Source of the DNA: a virus
Reading direction: 5' to 3' (one strand)
Length of the DNA stretch: 64,000 nucleotides
Virus record (IMG/VR): IMGVR_UViG_3300011113_000123
Span: 62,001 to 126,000 of that record
Shown in pieces: positions 63,818 to 64,000 of this stretch (its first letter is position 1; the number at the start of each line of letters is the position of its first letter). A program made the translations under genes and the position numbers. The notes below the pieces were generated by a model. The model searched no databases, was not told the origin of the DNA, and saw only the letters and a list, made by a program, of their open reading frames with translations.

Positions 63818-64000
63818 TGTTTACGCCATACGAAAAAGAACACTACGACTTTCTTGACAGTCTGATGTTCGAACTGTATGATGAACAGACTCGCAACCTG
63901 ATCTATGACTTCTATGATAAGTATGATGTGAAAGCATATCTTCCTCGACAGCTGGATCGAAAGAACTGGCTTGAGTACATCATCGAGTTTAGAGAACTGT
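63817..64000 (+). CDS. hypothetical protein, 5' part
   Basis: TAATG overlap with the previous gene; open to the right window edge, 61 codons seen. Acidic and aromatic (MFTPYEKEHYDFLDSLMFEL). A TTGACA-17-TATGAT promoter-like pair (63854-63882) lies inside it. Confidence 0.55.
   Translation, partial: MFTPYEKEHYDFLDSLMFELYDEQTRNLIYDFYDKYDVKAYLPRQLDRKNWLEYIIEFREL

Overview
The window is a continuous piece of the genome of a large T4-like tailed phage (a myovirus, judged by its T4-type replisome). Every convincing gene lies on the plus strand, genes are packed with ATGA/TAATG overlaps, and there is no rRNA, insertion sequence or CRISPR array. Recognisable T4-core genes are gp44, gp62, RegA, gp43, UvsX, gp41, gp61, RNase H and gp1 (dNMP kinase). 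The host is probably a Gram-negative alphaproteobacterium, perhaps of the Rhizobiales. That is an inference from the GTA-type 3-TM holin, spanins and lipoproteins, a DUF1127 protein, a B12-dependent class II ribonucleotide reductase, an LpxH-like lipid A enzyme and an outer-membrane beta-barrel protein.

Layout: 0-12 kb replication (clamp loader, RegA, Hsp20, GH19 endolysin and holin, DNA polymerase, UvsX, gp41 helicase). 12-28 kb is mostly late genes: RlpA- and NlpC-like wall enzymes, a ligase-like and a nuclease-like protein, a 1337-residue mosaic protein with an NMN-adenylyltransferase-like head, Dps, putative virion proteins and a spanin pair. 28-37 kb holds primase, ribonucleotide reductase and a cell-surface/sugar block (glycosyltransferases, LpxH-like enzyme, Bax inhibitor-like protein, SpeD-like protein). 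37.5-45.5 kb is a tRNA region: with the isolated gene at 12.4 kb there are 28 convincing tRNAs that together serve all 20 amino acids, plus degenerate tRNA-like elements and a highly structured noncoding stretch. 45.5-53 kb holds radical SAM, RNase H-like, 2OG-oxygenase, glycosyltransferase, RNase H and MazG genes. 53.9-58.7 kb holds the most interesting block, a likely DNA cytosine hypermodification cassette: a TET/JBP-like dioxygenase, a fused nucleotidyltransferase-kinase, a HAD phosphatase and a TET-associated-type glycosyltransferase. 58.7-64 kb is a run of small, mostly unknown, probably early genes, with gp1.

Regulation can be read from sequence. Two promoter classes are visible. One is sigma70-like, TTGACA - exactly 17 nt - TATAAT-like, in front of early/middle genes; the other is T4-type late boxes (TATAAATA and variants) in front of late genes. 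At six genes, including DNA polymerase and primase, the start codon lies exactly 7 nt after the -10 hexamer, where transcription should begin, so those mRNAs may be leaderless. Inverted repeats overlap the -10 boxes of the polymerase and RNase H genes and surround the promoter of the gp88-like gene.

Several genes shorter than 60 codons were found by eye (for example at 1118, 7625, 16697, 30991, 38232, 38877, 43762, 61209, 61587). Family names come from recalled motifs, not from searches.
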